Assembly (NCBI GenBank): GCA_963662155.1 | Contig: OY759263.1 | Coordinates: 39,124,091-39,188,090 of the forward strand | Reading direction: 5' to 3' | DNA: 64,000 nt | DNA from: Lamellibrachia columna | Taxonomy: Eukaryota; Annelida; Polychaeta; Sabellida; Siboglinidae | Shown here: positions 35,179 through 58,784 of the stretch, piece by piece | How positions within the stretch are numbered: the stretch's first letter is position 1 | Layout: every line of letters begins with the position of its first letter | Notes under the pieces: generated by a model | The model's input: only the letters and a program-made list of their open reading frames with translations | The model's database searches: none | What the model was told of the DNA's origin: nothing | Made by a program: the position numbers and the translations under genes

Positions 35179-36175
35179 CAGGGCTGGGGGTCAATTCCTT
35201 TCAATCAATTCCAATTCCGCTCCAATTCCTTGCAATTCCTTTTCATTCAATTCCAATTCAATTCCTTTTTTTGCAAATTTTTTTTCAAAATCGTTCAATT
35301 CCAATTCCCGCTCCCGCTTCCGCTCCAATTCCACATAACGACAAAAGTCAACAATGAAAGATTAATGTGCATGTAGCATGTCATTATTCTTTGCATAATC
35401 ATTATGACTATCATGCATGTGTAATGTACATTCATACATGGTAATTAAGTTACATAGAAATGAGCAATCCACAAAAATTATTTAAGAAAATGTTCAAAGA
35501 CAGACGACTTTACAAGGGGCATATTGACCGACCTGTACACTATGACTGTTGCACACTGTTCTGATGATGCATGTTAGGCAACACATATTTATACTGGCAA
35601 GTGGGAAACCATGTTCACACATTTGGCTACAGCTAGCTTGCCTATGCTTTGTATTGTTGGTCAGTGGTCATTGATCTCTGATTAGTAATCAGTGATTACT
35701 GATTGATCAACCAAATGGCTGTAGCCTGCAATAAGTGTCTTTTCATGGGTGTAAAAGGGCTAACTTCCCAGGTCTGTAAACAGTTGAAAATATCTTTGAT
35801 GTTTCTATTGAAGCCAGTCTGGAACCCTTCATTAACCTGCTGGCAAGTGGCAACATAAAGAAATCATAAGATACTGGCATGAATGACAGGATTTCAGTTT
35901 TCAGATCCTCAATGCATGAGTTGATAGCATTATTATACACATAACCGCCTACAACAGGCTAGAAAATATTGGTTGATGTCACAAAAAAATCAGATGCTCA
36001 ATTCCTTTCCATTCAATTCCAATTCCAAATCCAATTCCTTTTGTTCAACATTTTCAATTCCAATTCCAATTCCTCTCATTCAAAATATTTCAATTCCAAT
36101 TCCGCTCCAATTCCGGATTTGGACTTGGAATTGAATTGATTAATTCCAATTCCTTGGGAATTAACCCCAGCCCTG
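35179..36175. mobile_element. Non-autonomous hAT element, 997 bp, TSD TTTACAGT
   Basis: Ends CAGGGCTGGGGGTCAATTCC and, inverted at the other side, CAGGGCTGGGGTTAATTCCC. It is flanked by a perfect 8-bp duplication TTTACAGT (35171-35178, 36176-36183), the hAT signature. Subterminal zones are full of CAATTCC/GGAATTG motifs. No transposase is recognisable inside. Inserted into the Polinton remnant. Confidence 0.93.
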
Positions 36176-36183
36176 TTTACAGT

Positions 36184-36922
36184 ACAATACACACCAGCAA
36201 TCTCGCGACGACGGCCGATCGATATCCTAGCGCGATCATGGTAAATTATGACGTCGTCGCGGGGTGCGACGCGTTTAATAGGATTTCCAACCGTCGAGTG
36301 ATGGCGACTGACGACGACGACGCGCTCTGTTGGAGATTTTCGACTGCTCCGCTTGCCAACGAAAGCAGGGGCTCTAATGCGGTGACGGGTGACCTCTGGG
36401 ATGGGGGATCTGCGCTGCATGTTGTGTGTACCGTCTACTGTCGACTTTACCTACAATCTCCATGGGTAGGTTGATGCGCTTGATCTGCTGCAGGAATGTT
36501 TGCCACCCAACTTTCTCAAAACATCATGCGCGAGATCAACGATATTCCTTTCGGGCACCGCTGCGCATTAATTTGCCTCGATCGGTTCACTCGAGGTCGG
36601 CTTTGAGTCGTTCAATCAAACACTGGGCTTTGCCTTTCATGGTTTTCAGAATGCTCCCCGCGATGTCGACCTCTACACAGCCTGCTGCTGCTGCTACGTC
36701 GCCGTTCACCACGACCACTCGTGTCGGTTGCTTTATGCGTCTATCGACCAATTCGTTGTACCGCTGCAAGATCTGATTGTACAGCTTCACCTTTTCCATG
36801 ACGTCTAGGTCCGTTCGGTCGAGAATCGAGGTAATCTCGGTGTTGAATCCTCGTAAGACCTTTCCAACCGTGTCCGTTGGGGGTGGTGATGGAAGGGTCT
36901 CTAACAACCGCGGATCCACCAA
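36184..36922 (-). pseudogene. Polinton-associated conserved hypothetical protein
   Basis: Starts MVDPRLLETLPSPPPTD. A helical part follows (GFNTEITSILDRTDLDVMEK, VKLYNQILQRYNELV), then a stop near 36587. A basic C-terminal part with NPIKRVAPRDDVIIYHDR lies in later frames down to the hAT insertion. Proteins with this opening and coiled-coil pattern accompany Polinton-type elements in invertebrates; function unknown to me. Frames are broken. Confidence 0.55.
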
Positions 36923-36946
36923 GGCAATGTCTCTAGCGTGCTCTAT

Positions 36947-37220
36947 CTACTGTGCCACATGCCTAAGCAAGGGGAGAAGGACCGAGGCCGTCAACGGAGT
37001 TAGCAAGGTCGATAGGAAGCCGCCGTTTTGTATGACCCTGGTCTTCTTCACTATGACCAATTTCTTCTTCGCCAGCGTGTGCAGGTGCTTCCTGTACTTT
37101 CGCAACGTCACCTTCTGCCTCCGTGTTAATGGAACGTTCCCATTTAACATGTTATACGTGCACTCGCACAGACTACAAATCAGATCGACGAAGGCGTTGG
37201 CGAGGATGTCGTTTCTCGAG
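36947..37220 (-). pseudogene. Small PX-like basic protein of the Polinton
   Basis: The frame reads NAFVDLICSLCECTYNMLNG, NVPLTRRQKVTLRKYRKHL and then QNGGFLSTLLTPL with a hydrophobic end. The basic N-part plus GGFL hydrophobic tail is a recurrent small gene next to PolB in Polinton/adintovirus-like elements, resembling adenovirus pX-type core or capsid-associated peptides. Role inferred only. Length ~90 residues. Confidence 0.6.
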
Positions 37221-37289
37221 TTTTATTCTTGTGTCTATTCAGCATCTGTAGACGCAAGACAAGCTTTTTTTCGCGTGTCAACATCTTGT

Positions 37290-37730
37290 GAATGACGACG
37301 CGAGCGTTTATACCTTCGGCAGGTAGACATAGTGAACGGCTTCGTCCGGAAAGATGGTCGTACGCAAGCGTTGATCTTCGGGCGTTTCTTGTTTCAGATC
37401 GACTAAAGATAGTTGAACGCATCTGTCGGGCCAAGTGCGATATCAGCGACGTGTCGCACGGATTCTTAAACACCAGGTTGCTCTTTCAGACTGATGGTGC
37501 GATTTTCTATGTTTTTTCAGGAAAGAGGACGGACGTGTTACAGTGATGACTCTTTTTGGTGAACAAGGTCGTCGTCGAGGAACGTCTCCTTTGTCGATCT
37601 CGTTGTGACGTTTGCTCAGACAGTTCGTGGTGTATGTTTCGGTGGTTCCGAAGCAATAGTACGTCTTGCTGCACAACCCGACGAACCCGGCGTCACACCA
37701 CTCCACTTTGAACTTTGGGCGTTCTCAAGT
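37290..37730 (-). pseudogene. Polinton DNA polymerase B, C-terminal part
   Basis: The minus strand carries FKVEWCDAGFVGLCSKTYYC and LSKRHNEIDKGD, the PolB stretch after the palm. More degraded frames follow toward 37290. It is separated from the main PolB part by the L2-like LINE at about 37850-40330. Frameshifts occur right at the start (near 37720) and beyond 37560. Confidence 0.75.
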
Positions 37731-38169
37731 CTCAAATCTCAAGTGGTTATACTCCAAAAGCCTAAACTTGGGCTAACGCAGGAGTTTGTGGTGGACTGTG
37801 CGCATGCGCTGTGGGTGGTACATTCGACCAAAAGACTAATATCTTTAATCTTGCTGAAATGGTTTTTATCTGATAGTTTTATTTATTTTATGTATAGGAT
37901 GTTAAACGAAATTTTTTAATAGGTTGGTTATGTGTATGGATACTGTCGCTGCCTTGCTACATGCACACATAGACAGTCTCCATACCCACACCATGGATAA
38001 GTTTACGCTGAGCACTGTGTTTTAAAGGCAGTTTACGTGAGGAGGTGTGGTGAAAGGGAGTTCCATGATAGCTTCTTGAAATTATTTTGGGTTTTTTATG
38101 TTGGTAATTTTTTGTGGAATCATATTCCATATGCGAACGGCTCGGGGATAAAATGAAAAAAACCATTGC

Positions 38170-39110
38170 ATTTATACGACACCTGGGGGCTATGTATTGT
38201 CCACGGGTTCGAGAGCGAGTTAGTAGGCCTGGAGGGGGGGGGGGGTGATCTCAATAATATTATTTATAATTTTGTAGAAGGTTGTGGCTTGTTTAATGAT
38301 ACGTCTTCGTTCGAGGGTTGGCCATCCAAGGGCAGTAAATTAGATTTGCTGGATTGGTGTTCCGTCTGTAATCATTTTTAACAAATCTGGCAGCAGAGTG
38401 TTGCACTCTTTCAAGGCTTTTAACTTGCGAAAAGGTGTGGGGATTCCATATGGGTGAAGAGTACTCGAGTTTTGGCCGGATTAGCATGTTGTAGGCTGTT
38501 TGTTTAACTTCGGGTTTACATGGGCCAAGAGTTCGTTTAATCATGCCTACAAATTTCGAAGATTTTGAAGTTATGTCAGTGACGTGATTTGTTCAGGTTA
38601 ATTTGGAATCCAATTTTACTCCGAGTTATGAGTGGCTGGATACAGTGGATAATGGCTGGCCAGAAAGCGAGTACTTGTGTGGGCTGGGTTTAGTTTTGTT
38701 TGTTATTGGAAGGTGGACACATTTAGATACATTAAATTCCATTTGCCATTTGTCTGACCATGTTTGGAGTTGGCTTAGGTCAGTTTGGAGAATTTCGTGG
38801 TCGGTTTTGGAAGAAATTTTACGATATATAATACTATCATCTACAAAAAGGAGTATAGAAGATTTGATGTTCCCATTTATGTCATTTATGTAGAGTAAGA
38901 AGAGGACAGGTCCTAGAACTGTCCCTGTGGGACACCAGATGTGACATCTGTGATGTCCGACAGGGCACCGTTAGCTGAGACTCTCTGTTTGCGGTTGGAT
39001 AGAAAATATTTGATCCAATTTTGAGTGTTTCCAGTGATTCCGTAGGGATTGGAGGTGGTCATTTGGGGGTCGATAATAAGATGCAAAATATATGCATTTG
39101 TTTCGTGCAA
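38170..39110 (-). pseudogene. LINE reverse transcriptase, C-terminal two thirds
   Basis: Minus-strand frames read TQNWIKYFLSNRKQRVSANG and TDVTSGVPQG, then LGPVLFLLYINDINGNIKSS and LLFVDDSIIY (catalytic box with V for A). EFNVSKC and RRTLGPCKPEVKQTAYNMLI ... RPKLEYSSPIWNPH follow, and the C-terminal VQHSAARFVKNDYRR. The order and phrasing fit L2/CR1-group RTs. Frame changes near 38930 and 38545. Confidence 0.8.
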
Positions 39111-40032
39111 AGTGAATTTTTGTCCAAATTATTTCACAATTTGAGTTTAAATTTTGGAGAGGTTCAGCTACAATGTTGTCACGGAAGGCTATAAGGAATC
39201 CACCGCCATGGACATTCCTGTCCTTTCTGATGGCCTCGTAGTTGGGTGGTAGGAAAGAGTATGTAGCATAGAAATATGATGTATATTGAATAGTTGCCTT
39301 TAGTTGGGTTGCTTTTTCTATGCTCTTAACGCTGTTGGTGTTTAAAAAAATTCCTTTAAGTGTGTTTCCTTGGGTTTTCTTGTGACGTTCGGGGGTTGAA
39401 GTGTTTTGGGGGTTTGGGGCGAAAATTAAGCCTGCATTTTGTGATGTGTGGAGTGTTGGGGTACTAAGCATAGAGCTGTCAGACTGGGTGTTGGTATAAT
39501 TGGATTGCTCATTTCTAGATGGAGAAGTGGTAATATTTGGAATTCCACAATGGTCGCAGAGCCAGAAGGCGCTCTGATTAATCAAGGAGTTGTAGGATGA
39601 TGGGGATATACCAATGCAATGTATGTGGTGCCATTGATTACATTCTTCGCAGAGGATAGCCTTGTCTCGGCTTCTGACAGGTTCATGACAACTTCCACAA
39701 GGACAAATTGGGCGCCCATATGGGCCAGGGTTTGGGTGGATGTCGCCTGAGAGTGCGATCAGTCTGCTGAGGTATAGATGTGTAAGAATGTCTGATTTGA
39801 ATTTGATTTTGGGTGGGAATTTAATTCGGGGTTTCAAAGTTAGGGCATAATATTTTGGTTTAATTTTGAGATTTGATCGAGATACGCGTTGACATGTTCC
39901 AATGATCGTTGCTATTAGGAGAATGACGGTGATAATTTGTGTTAGCCCAAGATTCATTTGCGTGGAGTGGGGGACTAGGTGAGGCGAATATTTTCTAAAA
40001 GGAGATATGAATTGGAATACATTTTGTAGCAT
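38970..40032 (-). pseudogene. LINE protein: 2A-like motif, PHD finger, endonuclease start
   Basis: 353-codon frame. After a hydrophobic N-terminus comes LIALSGDIHPNPGP, a 2A-like (ribosome-skipping type) motif with His where the consensus has Glu. A PHD-type zinc finger follows (CPCGSC, ILCEECNQWHHIHCIGI, FWLCDHC), then a Ser/Thr/Asn-rich linker. The endonuclease opening (LKGIFLNTNSVKSIEKATQL) and further strands (GGGFLIAFRDNIV, IYFASYYRPPND) end the frame. A deletion then joins into a shortened region, so the ORF is not complete. Confidence 0.75.
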
Positions 40033-40334
40033 GGTTTTCTGAAAGTTAGATCCAAATGCAAACAGTGGCGACTTGAAGAAAAAGTAAGCTTACTAATGAA
40101 ATGCTTAGCGATAAAATGAAAAGAACTCACCCAGATGGCGCCGGCAGTGGAAGTCCGCCATCTTGGAAATTTTGGTTCATGTGTTGCGGTAAAGGGTGTT
40201 GTTTTGATTAATTGCGTTTGTTGTCATTTGGTTTGTCTGGTTCTGCGTGATCAGTGGATTATGTTGAGTTGTGGAACCAGTTGCGGTCATTCGTTGTATT
40301 GGTGAACATGTTGTGTTGGTGAAATGTGTGGAGC

Positions 40335-42390
40335 GATGTAACGGACTCGTACCACCCCGATGCATGCGCACATGTTCCCTTGTACGCTTGACGAGCGACG
40401 CCGGGTCGGGAGTGGTCCACTGGTGACCGGCAAATCGACAGCGCACGTTGGTGGCCAATGTACGCGGAATCGGCCTCCATCTCGCCGTACTGGAACAGAG
40501 GTAGTTCTATGTACCTGTCGACGAAATCGTAGAACTGCAGCATGCGCAGCCTGGCGTAGACTGGTAGACAAAGAATCCCACGTGGAGGGGCAACGCGTAT
40601 TTCACGCTTGTTAATCTCGATCTCGCACGTGTTGTCGACGACGACGTCGAGCTGGCGAAATACGCGATCAAAATAGACGCGCCGATCTCCATGTAGTATT
40701 TCACGTCCCGGTGTCAATCTAGGTTGGTGACCGTCTTCCCGTAAACCGAATTACCGAGGAGTGTCATGCTGTCCGCGATGGTGGCTTTGTGTGGGTCGGC
40801 GTCTCCCTCGCATCGGGCCGCGGACACCGAGTCACCGAACTGACGAAAGCACGGGTTCGGTGCGAATTCGATGATCTGGTACACGTGTGTGACTGCGAGT
40901 CCGTGTTCCATATACCATTTCAGGAGTGGCGTGGCGAACAGGATCTTATCGTCGTTATAATTACCTACAAGCATTTCTTGCGGACGCATCATGATGGCGT
41001 GCTCTTCGGCGTACCGACGCATGAAGGGTCCTAGGTCATCGCGGGTCACGCTGGCGTTCTTGAACACGGGTTGCATCTCTGCGAAACGAGTGTGCAATTT
41101 CTCCGTTACGTGGACGTCGCACTCGATCAGACAGAACAGAGTACCGGCACGCACGGCGGCCAGGATCTGCTGTTACATTACGGGGAACACGGCATCGAGA
41201 CACCGTTTCACGGCCGGATCTTTTTTTGCCTCTTTCCACGCGTATTCCCATAGCTCGACGACCGTGACAAAGTGACGCAGGTAAGCGGTGTTCTTTCGTG
41301 TTTCGGTGAGGGGCCAGGCCTTGAGTTGCTCCTTGATGGTGTTCACCTCTTGTTGTGTACACAGGCAGCCATGGTGCCGGATAGAGCGACCCGTCCGTGC
41401 GGCTACGCTGACTCGGGAAGAAATTCGGCATGTCTTGCATAAAAGCCCACAGGTACAGACCGTTGGCGTTGTAACCAACGACCGATCGACACGGCTGAGC
41501 GGTCTCAATGTAGTCGTTCCGGTGTAGCTTGGTGACCGTTTTCTCTTGATACCTATGAAAAATGAGGTCAGGCCCCTGGACGATAGAGTCTTTCACGAGG
41601 TGATGCAGATCATTGTTCTTCTCGTTGAAGAGCGGGAAGTAGGTCGTTGAAGGGATAGACACCGGTGTACACCGATGTACATCGGTGTCGTCTTTGAACA
41701 TGTCGATGAGCTGCCGCTTGTAGAAAGGCAAAATGTTTGTCGATGGCTTCTAAAAAGGGCACCACGTCTCTGTTGTTGTACCACATCAGGAAGTCGCGCA
41801 TCGTCGTCATCGCGCCATGCCGTTTGACAGCTGGCGTAATCCTCGTCAGAAATACCGTCGTTCTTCAGTCGACTGTAGAAGGCTTCTTTCAGGGGAAGAG
41901 CGGAGTCATCCATCTTCCGTAAACAGCCCATGTATTCATACGGGAAATTACCTTTCGTTATCTCGCATCCGTACGTTTTCAGATACTTATCATAACTGAA
42001 CCCCGGAGCGAGATAATTCGTCATGTCCAGGAATTTTAGTTTGTCCGTCCACATGTGTTCGGTCTCTTGATCACGAAACACGAGGTGGGGTATCAGCAGC
42101 GTGCTGTAGGGGCCGAAAGTGATGTGTCCTCGGGTGCAGTCTCGCGTGATCCGGCTGTGGCATCAGCCATCTTTTCATCCCACGCGACCTTCGAGTCTAT
42201 CAGTACTTGGAACACGTTTTTGTACGAATCTGTCAATGCGTCGTACGCGGTATCGCTCATACACCGTAGGAATGTCATCATGTCGGCCACCAACCTATCT
42301 GAATCCCCACAGACAGCGCACCTTTTCGTACCCGGGTACGGTTTGACGCCACGCGTGCGCTCAACGGTACGTGAAGCGCTATCCACTGGA
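40335..42390 (-). pseudogene. Polinton DNA polymerase B, main part
   Basis: Family B, protein-primed type. Minus-strand pieces in order: a zinc-type CAVCGDSDRLV and MTFLRCMSDTAYDALTDSY; exonuclease-side KLKFLDMTNYLAPGFSYDKY; AFYSRLKNDGISDEDYASC; motif A as YNANGLYLWAFMQDMP (Asp of the usual DxxxLY replaced by Asn); motif B as LLGNSVYGKTVTNL; motif C as EADSAYI. Frame changes occur near 42110, 41810, 41720, 41480 and 40715. The loss of the motif A Asp alone would abolish polymerase activity. The gene continues at 37730 beyond the LINE. Confidence 0.85.
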
Positions 42391-42400
42391 CTATGTAATC

Positions 42401-42609
42401 GACAAACTTTGTGTCAATATAATCAAAGTTTAAATTTAATTCGAATTGCATCGTATACACCAATAAACGTTCACTCTTATTTTATGAATCAGCCAAATGC
42501 CCGGATGACATCGTAATTAGCTAATTATGTATGCACACAGAATCTGGCCTCTGGGTGCATACATAAATATGTATATATTTGTCATTGTTTTAAACAAGCA
42601 TTATAAATT
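42401..42609. other. No gene seen
   Basis: AT-rich flank of the Polinton remnant; no inverted terminal repeat recognised. Confidence 0.4.
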
Positions 42610-43170
42610 GGTTGTCTCTATCAGAGTCTCTGTTGTGACTATGAACCATTCTTGGTTGTCTCTCTTTTGCGACTGAACCGTTCTGTCTCTTTTGTGACTA
42701 TGAACCATTCTTGGTTGTCTCTCTGTTGTGACTATGAACCATTATTGGTTGTCTCTCTTTTGTGACTATGAACCATTCTTGGTTGTCTCTCTTTTGTGAC
42801 TATGAACCGTTCTTGGTTGTCTCTCTTTTGTGACTATGAACCGTTCTTGGTTGTCTCTCTTTTGTGACTATGAACCGTTCTTGGTTGTCTCTCTTTTGTG
42901 ACTATGGACCATTCTTGGTTGTCTCTCTGTCGTGATTATGGACCATTCTTGGTTGTCTCTTTTGTGACTATGAACCATTATTGGTTGTCTCTCTTTTGTG
43001 ACTGAACCATTATTGGTTGTCTCTCTTTTGTGACTATGAACCATTATTGGTTGTCTCTCTTTTGTGACTATGAACCATTCTTGGCTGTCTCTCTGTTGCG
43101 ACTATGAACCATTCTAGGTAGTCTCTCTATTGTGACTATGAACCATTCTTGGTCGTCTCCCAGTTGTGAC
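42610..43170. repeat. 34-bp minisatellite, about 16 copies
   Basis: Unit: TGACTATGAACCATTCTTGG followed by TTGTCTCTCTTTTG, with T/C and C/A variants. Confidence 0.95.
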
Positions 43171-43505
43171 AGTGAACCAACACTTGATAAGTAAAATATT
43201 TATTGGAACAAGCCATATACCAGCTTCCATCAGGATAACATACCAAACAAAATCGAACATATTGTTTTTTGCACAGGATTTTGTTTATATTCAAATATAG
43301 GGTATTGTTTTTGTTCAACTGATATTTTTTGTTCCATTAGAATGGTATAACTACAAAAATAAACAAATGAGGTTGTGTTCAATAGAAACAGCAGAAGAAT
43401 GACTAATGCAACAATTGCAATGCTAACGTGATAAATGGCAGACAAGGTAACCTTGCATACATGCGCTGCACTGAGAGAAGCTGAAGCAGATCAACACTGC
43501 AGACG

Positions 43506-43506
<1 letters not shown>

Positions 43507-43572
<66 letters not shown>
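43507..43572. repeat. (GT)n microsatellite
   Basis: About 33 uninterrupted TG units. Confidence 0.97.
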
Positions 43573-43573
<1 letters not shown>

Positions 43574-43911
43574 TGTGCTGTGTGTGAGTGGTGTTACATT
43601 GATGTAGCCCATATGACAGCTAGTGGAATGTGCACAGGAGATGGCCACACCACTCAGTGGCCTAACCAATGCTACATTTACTAACAACCTCATGTCCTTC
43701 ATAGACACCCATGAATATTGCACACCTGCCAACATTCACACAGCATCAAATGATATCTTTGAATAACTAACAACATCACAAATAACACACACAAGGTCTT
43801 GAAACTAGGGGTGAACAGTCTTCAACACAGCATACACATGATCATCGATCAGTAGCACATGGCCACATCTATCAACGCCAACACACACAAAGTCATACTG
43901 AGTAATGCCAT

Positions 43912-44095
43912 CCCCCCAGAGCTACACTGAACAATTTGGCCCACACAGAGTTATACACTGAACAATGTAGCCCACACATAGCAATACACTGAACAATATG
44001 GCCCACACAGCAATACACTGAACAGTGTGGCCCACACTGAGATATATACTAAACAATGTGGCCCACACAGATCTACACTGAACAATGTTATCTGT
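43912..44095. repeat. Degenerate ~30-bp minisatellite, about 6 copies
   Basis: TACACTGAACAATGTGGCCC plus ACACAG recurs with variable spacing. Lies 3' of the SPOP gene. Confidence 0.8.
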
Positions 44096-44214
44096 AATAT
44101 TGATTAACTGAATAAATTTTAATACTTGCTAGAATTCAGCTTGTATCTACAGATATATCTTGACTGCAATTAAAGTTGGTGTTTTGGCCAAGCAGACTGG
44201 GCAAATTCTGGTCA

Positions 44215-44520
44215 CCACCATGCCACAACCTTGGGATACACATTGGTTATCTTCATGATAACCTAGACCATGCCATGGTTACCGGTGTCAGGAAAATAAC
44301 CTGGATCATGCAAAGGTTACCTGTGTCAGGTCAACCTGGACCATGCCTGGGTTACCTGTGTCAGGATAACTTGGATCATGCCTAGGTTACCTGTGTCAGG
44401 ATAACCTGGACCATGCATGGGTTACCTGTGTCAGGACAACCAGGACTATGTCTGGGTTACTTGTATCAGGAAAACCTGGATCATGCCTATGTTACTTGTG
44501 TCAGGACAACATGGACCTTG
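44215..44520. repeat. ~35-bp minisatellite, about 8-9 copies
   Basis: GGTTACCTGTGTCAGGATAA followed by CCTGGACCATGCCT, diverged at the edges. The remaining 44521-45184 has no gene seen and should include the SPOP 3' UTR. Confidence 0.88.
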
Positions 44521-45184
44521 TCCTCATCAGTTCCATCGCGTTAATGCCAGGACAATCAACAGTCAGCTTAATAAAAACTTGTTTTCTACATAACAATGAC
44601 GCACAAGAAACAGTCTGCATTATGTGTATTTGCACAGACTGAATGTGATTCTACACAGGAGTGTGAAACAGCAAGTCTTTGCTGTGCAACTGGACAAACA
44701 ACGTCCTCTGCCAATTTTACATATATGTATGATCGACAGTCCAGCAGTCTCCCCATGTTGCAGGAGACGCCTGTTCTGCCCCATTAGTCTGTATGCTGCA
44801 GTGTTCATTCCTTCATGATCCAGCCATGACTGTCTGTTGTGCAGCCGTGCATGGCAGTCTTGTCCTCCATGGGCCAGCCATGTCTCCTTGTTGCTATCAC
44901 TCTGTCAACTTCAACATTGTGCTACCAAAGCACAGCACCACTTTATGCAGGATTTTATGCACTTTTCCTGTGACCTACAATGGCTTGATTCCCCCCACCC
45001 ATTAACCACCCAGTCCCCGCTTGGCAGAGTCGAGAAATAAGTTAATTTACAATGGTATTCATAATTTCACTTGACCAGCATGAGCTGTGAGCAGGTGATT
45101 GAGACAGGGCATCGTACTGCACCCTACACTTTGTCCGTCTCAGCGTGAGAGCCAGCCCCGCCCCCTACTCCAGCCCGCCACACA

Positions 45185-57725
<12,541 letters not shown>

Positions 57726-57802
57726 TGTGGTGTCAACAGTAATGTTCTGCCCTGCAGTCGCCGTTGCGGCAGGTCGAAAGTCACCCACAATGTACGTGTT
57801 AT
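57726..57802 (-). other. SPOP 5' UTR part of the start-codon exon
   Basis: The exon with the ATG (57723-57725) extends upstream to an acceptor TCTCACAG at 57803 and beyond, so at least one further non-coding exon lies at higher coordinates. That exon and the promoter were not found; 57803-58354 shows nothing else. Confidence 0.65.
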
Positions 57803-58354
57803 CTGTGAGAGATGAAAATTAATGTGTGACAAAAAATCTCTATTACCAGAAATGGTGTTAAATGCAAAGATGTTTAGAGACTTTTCATCAACATATTGGT
57901 ATTTGTTACCAAACATATTTGTACAAATTGGGTGAAAAGGGTATCTGGAAAATTGCGTACCCCAATACCTAGAAATATTGATCTAACTCTAGTAGATACA
58001 TCTGGTATGCAGTATAATTGTAAAGTGCATGCATTCAATATGTTCTGCAATTCAGGGGTGCTCGTGATACGGATGGAACTAGTTATATACTATATTTTGT
58101 AGCAACAATACATGTTTAAAGAAATAACTTCCTAAAGTAAAACTTAGGTGTAGTAACTTGTACAATTGATGTGTCATTAAATTAATTCATTTGATGTACA
58201 TGATACTGACAGTGGTGCCAAGTAGTGTTGTTCTGATTAATCAATATTGTCGTTCTTGATGTACATAATTGTTAATTTTAAAATGTCAATTTCAAAGTAA
58301 TGTTAACACATTGTTTGGAAAATGGTTACAGGATAATCCTAATAAGAAGCAATC

Positions 58355-58784
58355 CGATTTTCTTCAAACACAACTATTTTGATTACTTACTCAACGTTTT
58401 GACTGCCATCGGCAGCCTTCATCAGGAATTCTGGGACGGCAAGTTCTTCCTCTGCTCGCCAGTTGTCTTGGTAAGTAGGCCGTCCCATATGTGACTCAAT
58501 CTATATCCCCCCATCTCGATTCATGACTGGAGTTGTCTTTCGGATCCATATGGCCTCTTTGATCCATGCGTTTCTGTTACATTCTCTGTCAATCACTTTT
58601 GCCCCCTCCCAGTCTATGATGCAATTGTTTCTGTCTGCACTGAGTCACGTATGGGACGGCCTGTTTACCAAGACAACTGGTGAGCAGAGGAAGAACTTGC
58701 CATCTCAGAATTCCTGATGAAGGCTGCCGATGGCAGTCGAAACGTTGAGTAAGTAATCAAAATAGTTGTGTTTGAAGAAAATCG
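58355..58784 (-). mobile_element. Penelope-like element end forming a 144-bp-arm palindrome
   Basis: Arms 58355-58498 and 58641-58784 are inverted copies with few differences around a 142-bp centre. From the centre into the lower arm (minus) a frame reads DWEGAKVIDRECNRNAWIKE then AIWIRKTTPVMNRDGG, then SHIWDGLLTKTTGEQRKN. This is the C-terminal end of a GIY-YIG endonuclease as in Penelope-like retroelements (KEAI.IR...NRD.G..LSH.W). The upper arm encodes the same final residues on the plus strand, so the tip is present twice, inverted. Confidence 0.75.

Larger units (their letters stand above)
37850..40330 (-). mobile_element. L2-like LINE inserted in Polinton PolB
   Basis: Minus strand: AC-rich 5' UTR with AAGATGGCGG near 40160, an ORF from 40032 with a PHD finger and endonuclease, an RT from about 39110 to 38170 and an A-rich 3' tail near 37860-37920. 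Both ends are approximate (tens of bases) because no clear target duplication was found. Between the endonuclease and RT a large block is missing near 39120. The RT box is FVDD rather than FADD. Confidence 0.8.
34060..42400 (-). mobile_element. Polinton/Maverick remnant, nested
   Basis: In minus-strand order: protein-primed-type DNA polymerase B (42390 to 40335 and 37730 to 37290), a small PX-like basic protein (about 37220-36947), a conserved hypothetical protein (36922-36184), and a retroviral-type integrase with chromodomain (35170-34140). This gene set is what defines Polintons, large self-synthesising DNA transposons related to viruses. Capsid, packaging ATPase and adenain genes were not seen. 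Stops, frameshifts and two later insertions (an L2-like LINE inside PolB, a hAT element between two genes) show it is dead. Terminal inverted repeats were not found. Confidence 0.85.
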
